Shown here in pieces: positions 17,079 through 26,700 of a stretch of DNA of 64,000 nucleotides. Under the pieces are notes generated by a model that made no database searches, was not told where the DNA came from, and saw nothing but the letters and a program-made list of their open reading frames with translations. Positions within the stretch are counted from its first letter, which is position 1. The number at the start of each line of letters is the position of its first letter. Source of the stretch: Mycetocola miduiensis (GTDB taxonomy: Bacteria; Actinomycetota; Actinomycetes; Actinomycetales; Microbacteriaceae); NCBI RefSeq assembly GCF_900115155.1, contig NZ_FOVM01000004.1, positions 150,391 to 214,390 on the forward strand. The letters run 5' to 3'. The position numbers and the translations under genes are program-made.

Positions 17079-19842
17079 GCCGTCGGCGCTCGAGCAGGCG
17101 GTATCCCGCCTTGCGAATCTCACTGAACCACAGCACGGCGGATGCCGCCACCACACACCACAGCCAGTGCGCCAGGTCGAGAGGTGTGGTTCCGAAGGCG
17201 ACCTGGAGGAATGGAACCTGGACGACGGCGACCTGCAGGAGCGCGGCGAGGGCAACTGATCCCCACAGCCACGGGTTGCTGAACAGCCCGTGGAACGCTG
17301 TGGTCGTCTCCGACCGCGCGTTGAAGGCGTTGAACAGTTGGGTGAAGACGAGGGTCGTGAACCCCGCTGTCCGCGCGACATCCAGCGAGTCGGACCCTTC
17401 GAGAAAGCCTCCGGGAAGGAACCGGTCGATCGTGGCGAGCGTCACCAGCGCCATGACCAGCCCGATGGACAGGATGCCCGCCCACATGCGCCCGTCGATG
17501 GCGCGGTCGGTGAGCTTCCGTGGCGCCCGCGCCATGACGTCATCGACCTCCGGGTCGACTCCCATGGCGAGGGCGGGGCCCGAGTCGGTCACGAGGTTGA
17601 TCCACAGGATCTGGGTCGCCAGAAGCGGAATCACGACGGTCTCGGTGCCCGCCCCGGCGAGACCCAGCGCGGCGGCGAACACGACGCCGAGGAATACGGT
17701 CAGCACCTCGCCCATGTTCGACGAGAGCAGATAACGCAGGAACTTCTTGATGTTGTCGAAGATCGCGCGACCCTGCCGGACGGCGGCGACGATGGTCGCG
17801 AAGTTGTCGTCGGCGAGGATCATCCGCGCCGCCTCTTTCGTGACCTCGGTGCCGGTGATGCCCATCGCGATGCCGATGTCTGCGGACTTCAGTGCCGGCG
17901 CGTCGTTGACGCCGTCGCCGGTCATCGCCACGATGCGCCCGTCGGCCTGCAGCGCGTCGACGAGTCGCAGTTTGTGCAACGGGGCGACGCGCGCGAAGAC
18001 GGAGACCGTCCTGGTGGCCTCGCGGAGCGCGTCGGCATCGAGGTCGTCGATCTCGGTGCCGGTGAGAGCTCGAGCTCCGCGCTTGACGATGCCCAGGTCG
18101 ACGGCGATACGCGTCGCCGTCGCCGGGTGGTCGCCGGTGATCATGACGATCCGGATGCCGGCCCGTTGCGCTTCGGCGATCGCGGCAGCCACCTCGCTGC
18201 GGGGCGGGTCGATGATACCGGCGGTGCCGGCATAGACCAGGTCGTGCTCCAGCGCCTCAGACACGTTGTCCTCGTCGTCCGAGATCGGGCGGTACGCCGC
18301 CCCCAACGTGCGGAACGCGTCGGAGGACAGGGCTTCGATGTCATCGAGGGCCTGCTGCCGACGCTCGTCCGTCAGCGGGACATCCGTCGTTCCGACCCGC
18401 AGCCGGGTGCAATTGGACAGGAGAACGTCCGGGGCTCCCTTGCTGAACAGCAGGGTCCTGCCGTCGGCGTCTGAATGCACCGTCGACATCATCTTGCGGT
18501 CGGACGTGAACGGGATCTCCGCGCGACGCGTGAACCGGTCCATCCGGTCGGTGGTGCCGTCGAGTTTGCGTGCAGCGACGAGGAACGCCGCTTCGGTCGG
18601 GTCGCCTTCGATCTCCCACCCGTCGTCTCGCTCGGAGAGTTGGGCGTTGTTGGCGAGCGCCCCGGCGGTCAGCAGAAGCCGTGCCTCGGTGTGGCCGTCG
18701 GCACTCAGCGAGGAACCGCCGCTGAGAACCTCGCCCAACGGCGTGTATCCGGTGCCCGTGACATCCGCCCTCCCCGACGCCGTGATCAGACGCTCGATCG
18801 TCATCTGGTTGCGTGTGAGGGTGCCCGTCTTGTCGGTGCAGATGACTGACGCGGAGCCCAGGGATTCGACGGCGCTCAGCTGTTTGACCACGGCGTTGCG
18901 GCGGGCCATCCGCTGGACCCCGATCGCGAGCACGAGGGACAGGATCGCCGGGAGTCCTTCAGGGACGGCGGCGACGGCGAGGGAGACTCCGAGCAGCAGC
19001 ACCACGACGAAATCGCTGGGTGTCGATATCCCGTTGACGATGGTGATGGTTCCCATGACCACGATAGCGATGGCGATCACGGCGATCCCGAGCATCCGGC
19101 CGATGCGTGCGACCTCGAGGGAGAGCGGGGTGGGTTCCTCGGTCGTGGCGTCAAGCAGGTGGGCGATGGCGCCGACTTCGGTGTCCATCCCGGTTGCGGT
19201 GACCACCGCGCGGCCGACGCCCTGCACGACCGAGGTGCCCTTGAAGGCCATGTTCGTGCGGCCACCGAGCGGCACCGGGCCGGACAGCAGGCCTGGATGT
19301 TTCTCCACGGCTTCGCTCTCGCCTGTGAGCGACGCTTCGGCGATGCGGAGCGCACTCGCGCCGACGATGCGCGCGTCCGCTCCCACCGAGTCGCCCTCGC
19401 TGAGGGCGAGCAGGTCTCCACGCACGAGTTCCGAGGAGTGCACGGTCTCGAGTGCGCCGTCGCGGACGACGGTCGATGACGCCGCGGTCATGGTCGCCAG
19501 GGCCGCGACAGCGGAGGCGGCGCGGAACTCCTGAACGAACCCGAGTACCGCGTTGAGCACGACGATCGCGCTGATCACGATCGCGTCGATCGGCCAACCC
19601 TCAGCCCCCTCCGCCAGCCAGGCCGCCAGTGAGACGGCGACCGCGCCGAGCAGCAGGTAAATGAGGGGATCGTGGAACTGGGCCAGAAAGACGAGCCAGA
19701 GGGGCTTCGCCTTCACGCCGCGCAGTTCGTTCGGGCCGTCTTCGGTGAGGCGCTTCGCGGCTTCCGTGTGGGAGAGCCCACGCTCGAGGTCGACACCGAG
19801 CAGGTCTGCGACCGCCTCAGCGCTTTCGAGCGACGGGTTCAT
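17074..19842 (-). CDS. P2A-type Ca2+-transporting ATPase
   Basis: A 922-residue P-type ATPase of the SERCA/PMR1-like group. It has actuator TGES, phosphorylation motif DKTGTLT, N-domain KGAPD and hinge TGDGVNDAPALK. The transport-site residues of Ca2+ pumps are conserved: PEGLP in helix 4, SSNMGEV in helix 5 and NLVTD in helix 6. This supports Ca2+ (or Ca2+/Mn2+) export across the plasma membrane. An N-terminal cation-ATPase domain (GLSHTEAAKRLTEDGPNEL) and a C-terminal six-helix bundle complete it. I chose ATG 19842; the frame opens much further upstream, but that part overlaps rnhA. rnhA ends only five bases before, so the two are probably cotranscribed. Confidence 0.93.
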   Translation of the reverse strand: MNPSLESAEAVADLLGVDLERGLSHTEAAKRLTEDGPNELRGVKAKPLWLVFLAQFHDPLIYLLLGAVAVSLAAWLAEGAEGWPIDAIVISAIVVLNAVLGFVQEFRAASAVAALATMTAASSTVVRDGALETVHSSELVRGDLLALSEGDSVGADARIVGASALRIAEASLTGESEAVEKHPGLLSGPVPLGGRTNMAFKGTSVVQGVGRAVVTATGMDTEVGAIAHLLDATTEEPTPLSLEVARIGRMLGIAVIAIAIVVMGTITIVNGISTPSDFVVVLLLGVSLAVAAVPEGLPAILSLVLAIGVQRMARRNAVVKQLSAVESLGSASVICTDKTGTLTRNQMTIERLITASGRADVTGTGYTPLGEVLSGGSSLSADGHTEARLLLTAGALANNAQLSERDDGWEIEGDPTEAAFLVAARKLDGTTDRMDRFTRRAEIPFTSDRKMMSTVHSDADGRTLLFSKGAPDVLLSNCTRLRVGTTDVPLTDERRQQALDDIEALSSDAFRTLGAAYRPISDDEDNVSEALEHDLVYAGTAGIIDPPRSEVAAAIAEAQRAGIRIVMITGDHPATATRIAVDLGIVKRGARALTGTEIDDLDADALREATRTVSVFARVAPLHKLRLVDALQADGRIVAMTGDGVNDAPALKSADIGIAMGITGTEVTKEAARMILADDNFATIVAAVRQGRAIFDNIKKFLRYLLSSNMGEVLTVFLGVVFAAALGLAGAGTETVVIPLLATQILWINLVTDSGPALAMGVDPEVDDVMARAPRKLTDRAIDGRMWAGILSIGLVMALVTLATIDRFLPGGFLEGSDSLDVARTAGFTTLVFTQLFNAFNARSETTTAFHGLFSNPWLWGSVALAALLQVAVVQVPFLQVAFGTTPLDLAHWLWCVVAASAVLWFSEIRKAGYRLLERRRR

Positions 19843-19847
19843 CGGGA

Positions 19848-20534
19848 TCAGATCAGGCTGCGGAGGAGTGCTTCGGCGCTGACGCCTTCCTGACGGGCTC
19901 GCTCGTGCAAACGGATGTGCTCGTCGTCGGTCAGCCACAGCGTGACCTCGTGCAGGTCGGGATCGTCGAGGGAGAACAGGGCCAGTTCGCTGTCCGCAGC
20001 GACGGCGTCGTCGAGCGCGCCGACCGGTGCCGGCGTGGTTCCTGGCTCGGCGGCATCCGTTGCGCCGCCTTCGCGCGGCCAGCCCGGCCCGTGGGGGATC
20101 GGCCGGCCGGCCTGGAACGCCTCGGAGACAGCGCGGGCGCGGGCGTCGGCGGCTTCGTTCAACGGGTGGCCGGCGTGGCCGCGCACCCACTCGAACCGGT
20201 AGTTGCGCCCGGCCATGGCCTCGTCGAGCTCCTTGATGATCTCGAGGTTCATCACCGGTTTGCCGTCGCTCTTGCGCCAGCCCTTGGCCTTCCAGCTGCG
20301 CATCCACTTGGTGACCGTGTTGATCACGTACTGGCTGTCGCAGAGCACGAGAAGGTCGTCGTCGAGGTGTGCCGTCGCGCGGAACAGTTCGAGTACGGCC
20401 TTGAGTTCACCCTGGTTATTCGTGGCGTGCTTCCAGCCGCCTGCCGCCCAGTGTGCGTCGTCGACGTACCACGCCCAGCCGGCCGGGCCGGGGTTGCCGA
20501 GGGCTGAGCCGTCTGCGGCAGCGGTGATCGTCAT
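19848..20534 (-). CDS. rnhA: Ribonuclease HI with C-terminal RHH-like extension
   Basis: A 228-residue protein. Residues 1 to about 145 are RNase HI, which cuts the RNA strand of RNA-DNA hybrids. The four acidic catalytic residues are visible in AAADGSALGNPGP, NNQGELKA, LCDSQYV and NEAADARAR, and the catalytic-loop His is in VRGHAGHPLN. Standard bacterial RNase HI is about 155 residues. Here a further 80 follow, ending EVTLWLTDDEHIRLHERARQ and EGVSAEALLRSLI, which resembles a ribbon-helix-helix (CopG/Arc) fold. I chose ATG 20534; an in-frame start at 20579 would lie in the repeat upstream. It lies between purL and the Ca2+ ATPase. Confidence 0.87.
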   Translation of the reverse strand: MTITAAADGSALGNPGPAGWAWYVDDAHWAAGGWKHATNNQGELKAVLELFRATAHLDDDLLVLCDSQYVINTVTKWMRSWKAKGWRKSDGKPVMNLEIIKELDEAMAGRNYRFEWVRGHAGHPLNEAADARARAVSEAFQAGRPIPHGPGWPREGGATDAAEPGTTPAPVGALDDAVAADSELALFSLDDPDLHEVTLWLTDDEHIRLHERARQEGVSAEALLRSLI

Positions 20535-20567
20535 GGCTTCAATCGTATCGGGCGCGCGGGAGCGGCT

Positions 20568-20657
20568 TTGCTCGGTCACTAGTGGCTGTAGCGGCCGTTG
20601 CTCGGTCGCTACTGGCTGGGTTCCGTTGCGAAACGTGACCGATAGCGACCGAGCAAA
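20568..20657. repeat. Intergenic direct/inverted repeat with TTGCTCGGTC core
   Basis: TTGCTCGGTCACTAGTGGCTG (21-mer starting 20568; core TTGCTCGGTC) recurs at 20598 with two differences, 30 bp apart. An inverted copy, GTGACCGATAGCGACCGAGC plus AA, lies at 20636-20657. The element fills the space between purL and rnhA, both on the minus strand. It could fold into a large hairpin in the purL-rnhA transcript. The modular layout suggests a dispersed element rather than a simple terminator. Confidence 0.7.
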
Positions 20658-20672
20658 GGCCGGCGGGGCGAC

Positions 20673-22967
20673 CTACGCGAACGCCGTCGGCAGCGTGGCC
20701 GTGTGCGTCGCGCGCAGCTCGTCGATGCTCGCCGTGAACAGGTCCTGGATCTCGAGTGACGAACTCGCATTGTCGGTCACGCCGATGCGCAGCACCGGGT
20801 AGTCGCGCCCTTCGCACAGGCCCCGGAACTTCACGTCGTCTTCACGCGGCACCGAAACGAGCACCCGGCCGGTCGACTCGGAGAACAGTGCGGTCGCGAC
20901 ATCCACACCGTCGCGCTCAAGGATCTCACCGAGCCAGACGCGAGCGCCAACTCCGAACCGCATCACACTCTCGGCGAGGGCCTGCGCGAGGCCGCCGTCG
21001 GAGAGGTCGTGCGCTGAGGCGATGATGGACGACTGCGATCCCGCGTGAAGGAGGGCAGCCAGGTCCTTCTCCCGGTCGAAGTCGACAGCGGGCGGAAGTC
21101 CGCCGAGGTGGTCGTGGACGGTGCCGGCCCACGCCGATCCGGAGAGCTCTTCGCGGGTGATACCGAGGAGGTAGATGTTGTCGCCCTCGTCCTGCCAGCC
21201 GCTCGGCACGCGACGAGCGACGTCGTCGATGACACCGAGCACACCGACGACAGGCGTCGGGAAGATCGGGGTGTCGCCGGTCTGGTTGTAGAACGAGACG
21301 TTCCCGCCCGTGACGGGCACTTCGAGCGCGAGGCAGCCGTCCGACAGGCCCTCGACGGCCTGCGAGAACTGCCACATCACCTCGGGGTTCTCCGGCGAGC
21401 CGAAGTTGAGGCAGTCCGTCACCGCGGCCGGAACGGCACCGGTGCAGGCAACGTTGCGGTACGCCTCAGCGAGGGCGAGTTTCGCGCCGAGCGACGGGTC
21501 GAGCTGGCAGTAGCGGCCGTTCGCGTCGGTGGCGATGGCGAACCCGAGGCCGGACTCCTCGTCAACGCGGATCATGCCGCCGTCGTCGGGGAACGCCAGC
21601 GCCGTGTTGCCCATGACGTAGTAGTCGTACTGGTCGGTGATCCAGCTCTTGTCCGCGAGGTTGGCCGAACCGAGCAGGGAGAAGAACTGGGAACGGAGCG
21701 TTGCGGCATCCGTCGGTCGTTCGAGAGCGGATGCCGTGTCGGCCTGCAGCGCGTCAAGCCAGACCGGGTACGCGATGGGGCGTTCGTAGACCGGGCCGTC
21801 GACCGCAACGGTCGACGGGTCGACGTTGACGATCTCTTCGCCGTGCCAGTTGATGACGAGCCGGCCGGTGTCGGTGACTTCGCCGAGAACGGATGTTTCG
21901 ACATCCCATTTCGCGGTGACCGCGAGGAACGCGTCGAGCTTGCCTGGTTCCACCACAGCCATCATGCGTTCCTGCGACTCGGACATGAGGATTTCCTCAG
22001 GCGTGAGCGACGGGTCGCGGAGGAGGGTGTTCGACAGTTCGACGAACATGCCGCCGTCACCGTTCGCGGCGAGTTCGCTTGTCGCACAGGAAATGCCTGC
22101 GGCACCGAGGTCCTGGATGCCCTCGACGAGCTTCTCCTTGTACAACTCGAGGCAGCACTCGATGAGCACCTTCTCGGCGAACGGGTCGCCGACCTGGACG
22201 GCCGGGCGCTTGGTCGGGCCTGCGGCGTCGAACGAGTCGGAGGCGAGGATCGACGCGCCGCCGATCCCGTCGCCGCCGGTACGGGCACCGAACAGCACGA
22301 TCTTGTTGCCGACACCGGAGGCGTTGGCGAGGTGGAGGTCCTCGTGCCGGAGAACTCCGACCGACAGCGCGTTGACGAGCGGGTTGCCCTGGTAGACCTT
22401 GTCGAAGTAGGTTTCGCCACCGATGTTCGGCAGGCCGAGACAGTTGCCGTAGAACGAGATACCGCTCGTAACGCCGTGCGCGACTCGTGCGGTGTCGGGG
22501 TCATCGATCGCGCCGAACCGCAGCTGGTCCATCACGGCCACCGGGCGGGCGCCCATCGAGATGATGTCGCGGACGATACCGCCGACGCCGGTCGCCGCGC
22601 CCTGGAACGGCTCGATGTAGGACGGGTGGTTGTGGCTCTCGACTTTGAAGGTGACGGCCCAGCCCTCACCGATGTCGACGACGCCGGCGTTCTCGCCCAT
22701 TCCGACCATGAGGTTCTTCTTCATGGCAGGGGTGACCTTCTGGCCGAACTGCCGCAGGTAGATCTTGCTCGACTTGTACGAGCAGTGTTCGCTCCACATC
22801 ACGGAGTACATGGCGAGCTCGCCCGACGTGGGGCGACGACCGAGGATCTCCTTGATTTTCTCGTACTCGTCGGGCTTGAGCCCAAGTGCTGCGTACGGCT
22901 GCTCCTTCTCAGGAGTGGCGATGGCGTTCGAGACGGTGTCGGCAACAGAGGTTGCGGGGATGCTCAC
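20673..22967 (-). CDS. purL: Phosphoribosylformylglycinamidine synthase subunit PurL
   Basis: A 764-residue small-type PurL, the FGAM synthase subunit that binds FGAR and ATP in step four of de novo purine synthesis. Recognisable blocks are [12 protein letters not shown] near the N-terminus, [30 protein letters not shown] and the second-half repeat [11 protein letters not shown]. The length fits the PurS/PurQ/PurL three-subunit enzyme rather than the 1300-residue single-chain form. purQ and purS lie on the same strand 3.7 kb away, separated by an ABC exporter and a DUF998 gene on the other strand, so purL is not in one transcript with them. Confidence 0.97.
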   Translation of the reverse strand: MSIPATSVADTVSNAIATPEKEQPYAALGLKPDEYEKIKEILGRRPTSGELAMYSVMWSEHCSYKSSKIYLRQFGQKVTPAMKKNLMVGMGENAGVVDIGEGWAVTFKVESHNHPSYIEPFQGAATGVGGIVRDIISMGARPVAVMDQLRFGAIDDPDTARVAHGVTSGISFYGNCLGLPNIGGETYFDKVYQGNPLVNALSVGVLRHEDLHLANASGVGNKIVLFGARTGGDGIGGASILASDSFDAAGPTKRPAVQVGDPFAEKVLIECCLELYKEKLVEGIQDLGAAGISCATSELAANGDGGMFVELSNTLLRDPSLTPEEILMSESQERMMAVVEPGKLDAFLAVTAKWDVETSVLGEVTDTGRLVINWHGEEIVNVDPSTVAVDGPVYERPIAYPVWLDALQADTASALERPTDAATLRSQFFSLLGSANLADKSWITDQYDYYVMGNTALAFPDDGGMIRVDEESGLGFAIATDANGRYCQLDPSLGAKLALAEAYRNVACTGAVPAAVTDCLNFGSPENPEVMWQFSQAVEGLSDGCLALEVPVTGGNVSFYNQTGDTPIFPTPVVGVLGVIDDVARRVPSGWQDEGDNIYLLGITREELSGSAWAGTVHDHLGGLPPAVDFDREKDLAALLHAGSQSSIIASAHDLSDGGLAQALAESVMRFGVGARVWLGEILERDGVDVATALFSESTGRVLVSVPREDDVKFRGLCEGRDYPVLRIGVTDNASSSLEIQDLFTASIDELRATHTATLPTAFA

Positions 22968-23050
22968 GAGGGGAAGGCTCCTAGATCGAGGGGTGCCGGA
23001 TACCCCAATTCTATCCGGGCACGCGAGAGCCTCCTGCCCGGTCGTTTCCG

Positions 23051-23512
23051 CTAGCGCTCGCCGCCGGGAGGGCCGATCGTCAAGAGGGTCGCGAAGATCG
23101 CGACGACGGCAAGGACGAACAGCACGATCAGCAGGACCGGGTGGCTGAGGAACCAGCGCAGAAGGCGGTCGATCCAGCCCGTGTCGCGCGGATCATCCGT
23201 CTGGGTGCGTCGCCAGTCGCCGTCGAGGCGCCCCGAGCGGTCGGCCCAGAGGTCGAACGGGATCGTCGCGTACGGCACCACGGCTGTGACCACCCCGAGA
23301 GCGATGAGCGGGATGCTCCAGCGCTGGTTCAGGCCGACGAGAACCGAGGTTCCCGCATACGCCAGGAATATGAACCCGTGGATCGACCCCCCGACCCGCA
23401 CACCGAGATCGCCGAGGTCCCACACGTATTTCATGAGCAGCCCGACAATCAGCAGCGTCCAGGTCACCGCCTCGGCGAAAGCGAGCGTGCGGTAGAACAG
23501 GCGGGGAGACAC
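23051..23512 (-). CDS. DUF3817 membrane protein
   Basis: A 153-residue membrane protein of the DUF3817 family. The family block begins [19 protein letters not shown] and includes [17 protein letters not shown] and [10 protein letters not shown], with three helices. A hydrophilic segment and a final helix (about residues 120-143) form a C-terminal extension. I chose GTG 23512 because GGAG lies eight bases upstream; a longer frame starts at ATG 23584. The function of DUF3817 is unknown. The gene is upstream of purL on the same strand, with 83 bases between them. Confidence 0.78.
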   Translation of the reverse strand: MSPRLFYRTLAFAEAVTWTLLIVGLLMKYVWDLGDLGVRVGGSIHGFIFLAYAGTSVLVGLNQRWSIPLIALGVVTAVVPYATIPFDLWADRSGRLDGDWRRTQTDDPRDTGWIDRLLRWFLSHPVLLIVLFVLAVVAIFATLLTIGPPGGER

Positions 23513-23739
23513 AGGGAACACTCCAGGGGGGAAGGCGGCCGCTGGCGAGGAGGCGTTGTGGCCGGAAAATCGGGATGCTTTCATCCTCGCAGCCGCGTGA
23601 ACTCCGCGCGTCGTCCTAAAGTCCTAATCGTCACCCGCTCTCCGGCATGGTGCGCTGATCTCCGCCGTTCGGGGGATGCAGGCCGGCTCAGTTCCCTGCC
23701 AGAGTAGGAGGACCCCCCCCAATCTACTTCAGGAGCAGA

Positions 23740-24645
23740 ATGCCCACGGGAGTCCCCATCGAATTCGCCGGCGTCACCAAACGCTTCGGCCCGGTCGCCG
23801 CCGTCTCAGACCTCAGTTTCCGGGTCGAACCCGGGCGGGTCACCGGTTTCCTCGGCCCCAATGGCGCTGGCAAAACAACGACACTCCGGATGTTGCTCGG
23901 CCTCGTCACCCCGACCGCCGGATCGGCGACCATCGGAGGGGTGCGGTACCGCGACCTTCTGTCGCCGCTCAGTTCGGTGGGATCGGCTCTCGAAGCAGCA
24001 AGCTTCCACCCAGGCAGGACCGCTCGCGACCACCTCGGTGTGTACGCGAAGGCGGCACGCATCGACCCGAAACAGGTTCCCATCGTCCTCGACACCGTCG
24101 GACTGACCGAGCACGCCGCCCGCCGGGTCGGCGGTTACTCGCTCGGCATGCGGCAGCGGCTCGGCCTTGCGTTCGCGCTCCTCGGCGACCCGGGAGTCCT
24201 CGTTCTCGACGAGCCGATCAACGGGCTCGACCCCGAGGGCATCAAGTGGATACGTGGTTTCCTGCGCCAGCTCGCAGTGGAGGGCCGCACCGTCCTCATC
24301 TCGTCGCACCTGCTCAGCGAAGTCCAGCAGAGCGTTGACGAGGTCGTCATCATCGCTCGGGGCACGCTGGTGCACCGCGGACCACTGTCCAGCCTCGAGA
24401 TCGAAGGTGCTGCAACGAAAGTGATCGTCGACTCCCCGAATCGTGACCAGCTCGTCGCCGCTCTCGGCGCAGCATCCGCCACCTTCGAGGAAGCCCGGGC
24501 CGGCATCCTCGTCACCGGGCTTGAACCGGGGCAGGTCGGGCATATCGCCTTCGCGGCCGGAGTGGAGGTGAGTTCGCTGCATCGACAGAAATCGGGGCTC
24601 GAGGACTCATTCCTCGCTTTGGTCGGAGAGGGAGGATCGCTGTGA
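23740..24645 (+). CDS. ABC transporter ATP-binding protein
   Basis: A 301-residue ABC ATPase of the ABC-2/bacitracin-type export group. It has Walker A GPNGAGKTTTL (about residue 38), a signature region GGYSLGMRQRLGLA (family LSxGMxQR), and Walker B LVLDEPINGLDPEG with the switch His in ISSHLLSEVQ. A regulatory C-terminal tail of about 80 residues follows the core. It overlaps the following permease gene by four bases, so the two make one exporter. The substrate is unknown. It is the first gene on the plus strand in an inserted block that separates purL from purSQ. Confidence 0.93.
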   Translation: MPTGVPIEFAGVTKRFGPVAAVSDLSFRVEPGRVTGFLGPNGAGKTTTLRMLLGLVTPTAGSATIGGVRYRDLLSPLSSVGSALEAASFHPGRTARDHLGVYAKAARIDPKQVPIVLDTVGLTEHAARRVGGYSLGMRQRLGLAFALLGDPGVLVLDEPINGLDPEGIKWIRGFLRQLAVEGRTVLISSHLLSEVQQSVDEVVIIARGTLVHRGPLSSLEIEGAATKVIVDSPNRDQLVAALGAASATFEEARAGILVTGLEPGQVGHIAFAAGVEVSSLHRQKSGLEDSFLALVGEGGSL

Positions 24646-25466
24646 ACATGTTCCTTCCCGCATTGCGCGCCGAGGTCGCGAAGATCCTCACCACGAGGAT
24701 CTGGTGGGTCCTCGCGATAATCCTCGTCGTCTACATCGTTTTCATTTCCGGTGGTCTCGGCGCCCTGTTCGGGTTCTTCTCCACGTCCGAGGGCCAGGCC
24801 ACGGAGCAGGCGCCGCCGACGGAGTTCCTCGCGCCCATGCTCTACGGCTCGGTCAGCACGTTCGGGTATGTGTTCCCGGTGCTCCTCGGCGCACTCGCCG
24901 TCACGAGCGAGTACCGGCACCAGATGCTCACGCCGACGTTCCTCGCGACCCCGAAGCGCGGCCTCGTGCTTGGCGCGAAAAGCACCGCACTGCTGTTCTT
25001 CGGGGCGATCTACGGCGTGGTCGGTGTGATCGCGTCTGTGGGTGCTGGTGCTGGGGCTCTGACCCTGTTCGGGCTCGACACCCAGCTGGACAACAGTGAA
25101 ACCTGGGCGATGATCGGCAGGGGAGTGCTCGCGCTCGCCCTGTGGGCGGTCATCGGTGTCGGACTCGGTGCACTCATCCCGAACCAGGTCGCCGCGATCG
25201 TCGTGATCCTCGCGTTCACCCAGTTCGTCGAGCCGACGCTCCGTGCGGTGACCATGTTCGCCGACTGGGCGGCATCGCTCGGGCGGTTCCTGCCTGGCGC
25301 GGCCAGTGACGCACTCGTCGGCGCGCCCAGCCTCTTCGGAGTCGGGGCCACCGGCCCGGGTGTCGATCCGCTGGAGTGGTGGCAGGGCGGCCTCCTGCTC
25401 GCCGCGCTCGCCCTCGTACTCACCGTGCTCGGCTACTTCGTGTCGTGGAAGCGGGATGTGACTTGA
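24642..25466 (+). CDS. ABC-2-type transporter permease
   Basis: A 274-residue membrane protein with six predicted helices. The first, WWVLAIILVVYIVFISGG, is followed by an extracytoplasmic loop and then LYGSVSTFGYVFPVLLGALA and VTSEYRHQMLTPTFLATPKR, which is typical of ABC-2 permeases. The middle helix VIGVGLGALIPNQVAAIVVI and the final helix GLLLAALALVLTVLGYFVSW are clear. It starts at GTG 24642 within the ATPase stop. It should form the membrane pore for the adjacent ATPase. Confidence 0.9.
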   Translation: MNMFLPALRAEVAKILTTRIWWVLAIILVVYIVFISGGLGALFGFFSTSEGQATEQAPPTEFLAPMLYGSVSTFGYVFPVLLGALAVTSEYRHQMLTPTFLATPKRGLVLGAKSTALLFFGAIYGVVGVIASVGAGAGALTLFGLDTQLDNSETWAMIGRGVLALALWAVIGVGLGALIPNQVAAIVVILAFTQFVEPTLRAVTMFADWAASLGRFLPGAASDALVGAPSLFGVGATGPGVDPLEWWQGGLLLAALALVLTVLGYFVSWKRDVT

Positions 25467-25494
25467 TCCTGGCCCGACCCGAAACCCCACGAGT

Positions 25495-25531
25495 GGCTCC
25501 CTAAGCCGGCGATATCGCCCGGCGGGGGGCC
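25495..25531 (+). terminator. 37-nt hairpin downstream of the ABC operon
   Basis: GGCTCCCT (25495-25502) pairs with GGGGGGCC (25524-25531) through G-U pairs in the plus-strand RNA, around an inner near-palindrome GCCGGCGATATCGCCCGGC. It starts 28 bases after the permease stop and is followed by GTTTGTGG, a poor U-tract. The same 37-nt layout recurs at 26637-26673, so the two hairpins bracket the DUF998 gene. Confidence 0.6.
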
Positions 25532-25655
25532 GTTTGTGGTCTCTCGGATGCCCCGTACCGAGCCAAGCGGCGATCCGTCTCATCCTCCCGGGGCGACGCG
25601 CAGGTACCGCACGTTTGCGAGAATCCGGGCATCACCTGCGCGAGGGGAGCCGATC

Positions 25656-26611
25656 ATGTCCGCAACCGATGGTTCGCCCAGCGCCGTCACGGCCGAATCG
25701 CTGGCTCTCGTCGCAGGGGCGGCGGGCTTCCTGGTGATGGGAGTCGTCGGCATCATCGCTGCTGGCGGAGAACCGGTGCCATTATCTGGTCGTGGATCTG
25801 CCGGGGCAACCGCTGCGGGAGGGGCTGCGGGGCCGTGCTGTTCCCCTTCGCGAGTGCCCTCATCGTCGGCGTGGTCGGGGCCGTCAGCGTCTACTTCGCC
25901 TACCTGTCCGCCGTGAACATGAACATCTACCGCCTTGCGGCGCTACTCGCGGTATTCCTCTCCATGGGGGTGCTCAGCAGCATGCTGACGGCTGAGGACC
26001 CCCTGTGGTGGCAAAAGAACCTCAGCGCACTCGGGATGGGCTCGACTCTCTCCGGGTTCGCTTTCAACTTCACGCTGATTATCGGGGGACTCATGGTGAC
26101 CATCGTCGCGAGCTTCGCCACGAGAGAACTGGAGATCGCAGCCGCGTCGAAGTCACCGAAGTCGCGTCGCCGGGTCCGGTTGCTCCAAAGCGGCCTCGTG
26201 CTCATGGGCATCCTGCTCGCCTGCGTCGGGCTGTTTCCCGTCGACGAGAACCTCGCCGTCCACAACACCGTCGCGTCCGGGATGGTCACCGTATTCGCTG
26301 CGCTCATCATCAGCATGGCGTACCTCGTGCCGGCGATCTCTCGGGCGTTCGTCGTGCTCGGGTTCGTCTTTCTCGGGGTGATCGTCGGCGCGGCGGTCGC
26401 GTTTGCGCAGGGGTACTACAACCTCACCGCAACCGAACTGATCGCGGCATTCCTCATCTTCTCGTGGCTGATCATCCTGATCCGGAATCTCGGTGCTGTC
26501 GACGCCGACCACCTCGACGAGGCCCGGGTGCCGCATCCGCGGTACCGGCGCACCGACACGGCGGGCATTCCGACCATCGCCCCGAGCAAGGGAGCACCGG
26601 TCGACCGCTGA
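25656..26611 (+). pseudogene. DUF998-type membrane protein with a one-base frameshift
   Basis: Two plus-strand frames make one protein of about 318 residues. The first begins at ATG 25656 (GAGGGGAG just upstream) with ESLALVAGAAGFLVMGVVG. The second carries LFPFASALIVGVVGAVSVYF and six further helices, including WWQKNLSALGMGSTLSGFAFN (loop typical of DUF998). The shift falls at about 25822-25834 in GCTGCGGGGCCGTG. One extra G there restores an uninterrupted Ala-Gly-Ala-Val-Leu-Phe-Pro-Phe reading. It could be a real inactivating deletion, a sequencing error in a G-run, or -1 slippage. The function of DUF998 proteins is unknown. Confidence 0.72.
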
Positions 26612-26633
26612 CGCTGCGCTGCGGGAGACCAGA

Positions 26634-26676
26634 AAGGGCTCCCTGCGTCGGCGATGTCGCCGGGCAGGGAGCCCTT
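26634..26676. terminator. Strong hairpin between DUF998 gene and purQ
   Basis: AAGGGCTCCCTGC (26634-26646) and GCAGGGAGCCCTT (26664-26676) form a perfect 13-bp stem. It lies in the 89 bases between the convergent DUF998 and purQ stops, so it probably ends both transcripts. The inner 37 nt (26637-26673) match the element at 25495-25531 in length and sequence order. Confidence 0.8.
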
Positions 26677-26700
26677 GTCGGTACGTCGGGAGCGGGCGGG

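Noticed and set aside
17074..20307. Reading the Ca2+ ATPase from 20307 as a 1077-residue protein
   Set aside because: The first 155 codons are rnhA read in another frame; the ATPase family N-terminus begins at ATG 19842.
21045..23054. A 669-residue plus-strand open frame opposite purL
   Set aside because: It mirrors purL codon by codon, has Asp/Arg/Val-rich antisense composition and no family motifs; purL on the other strand is certain.
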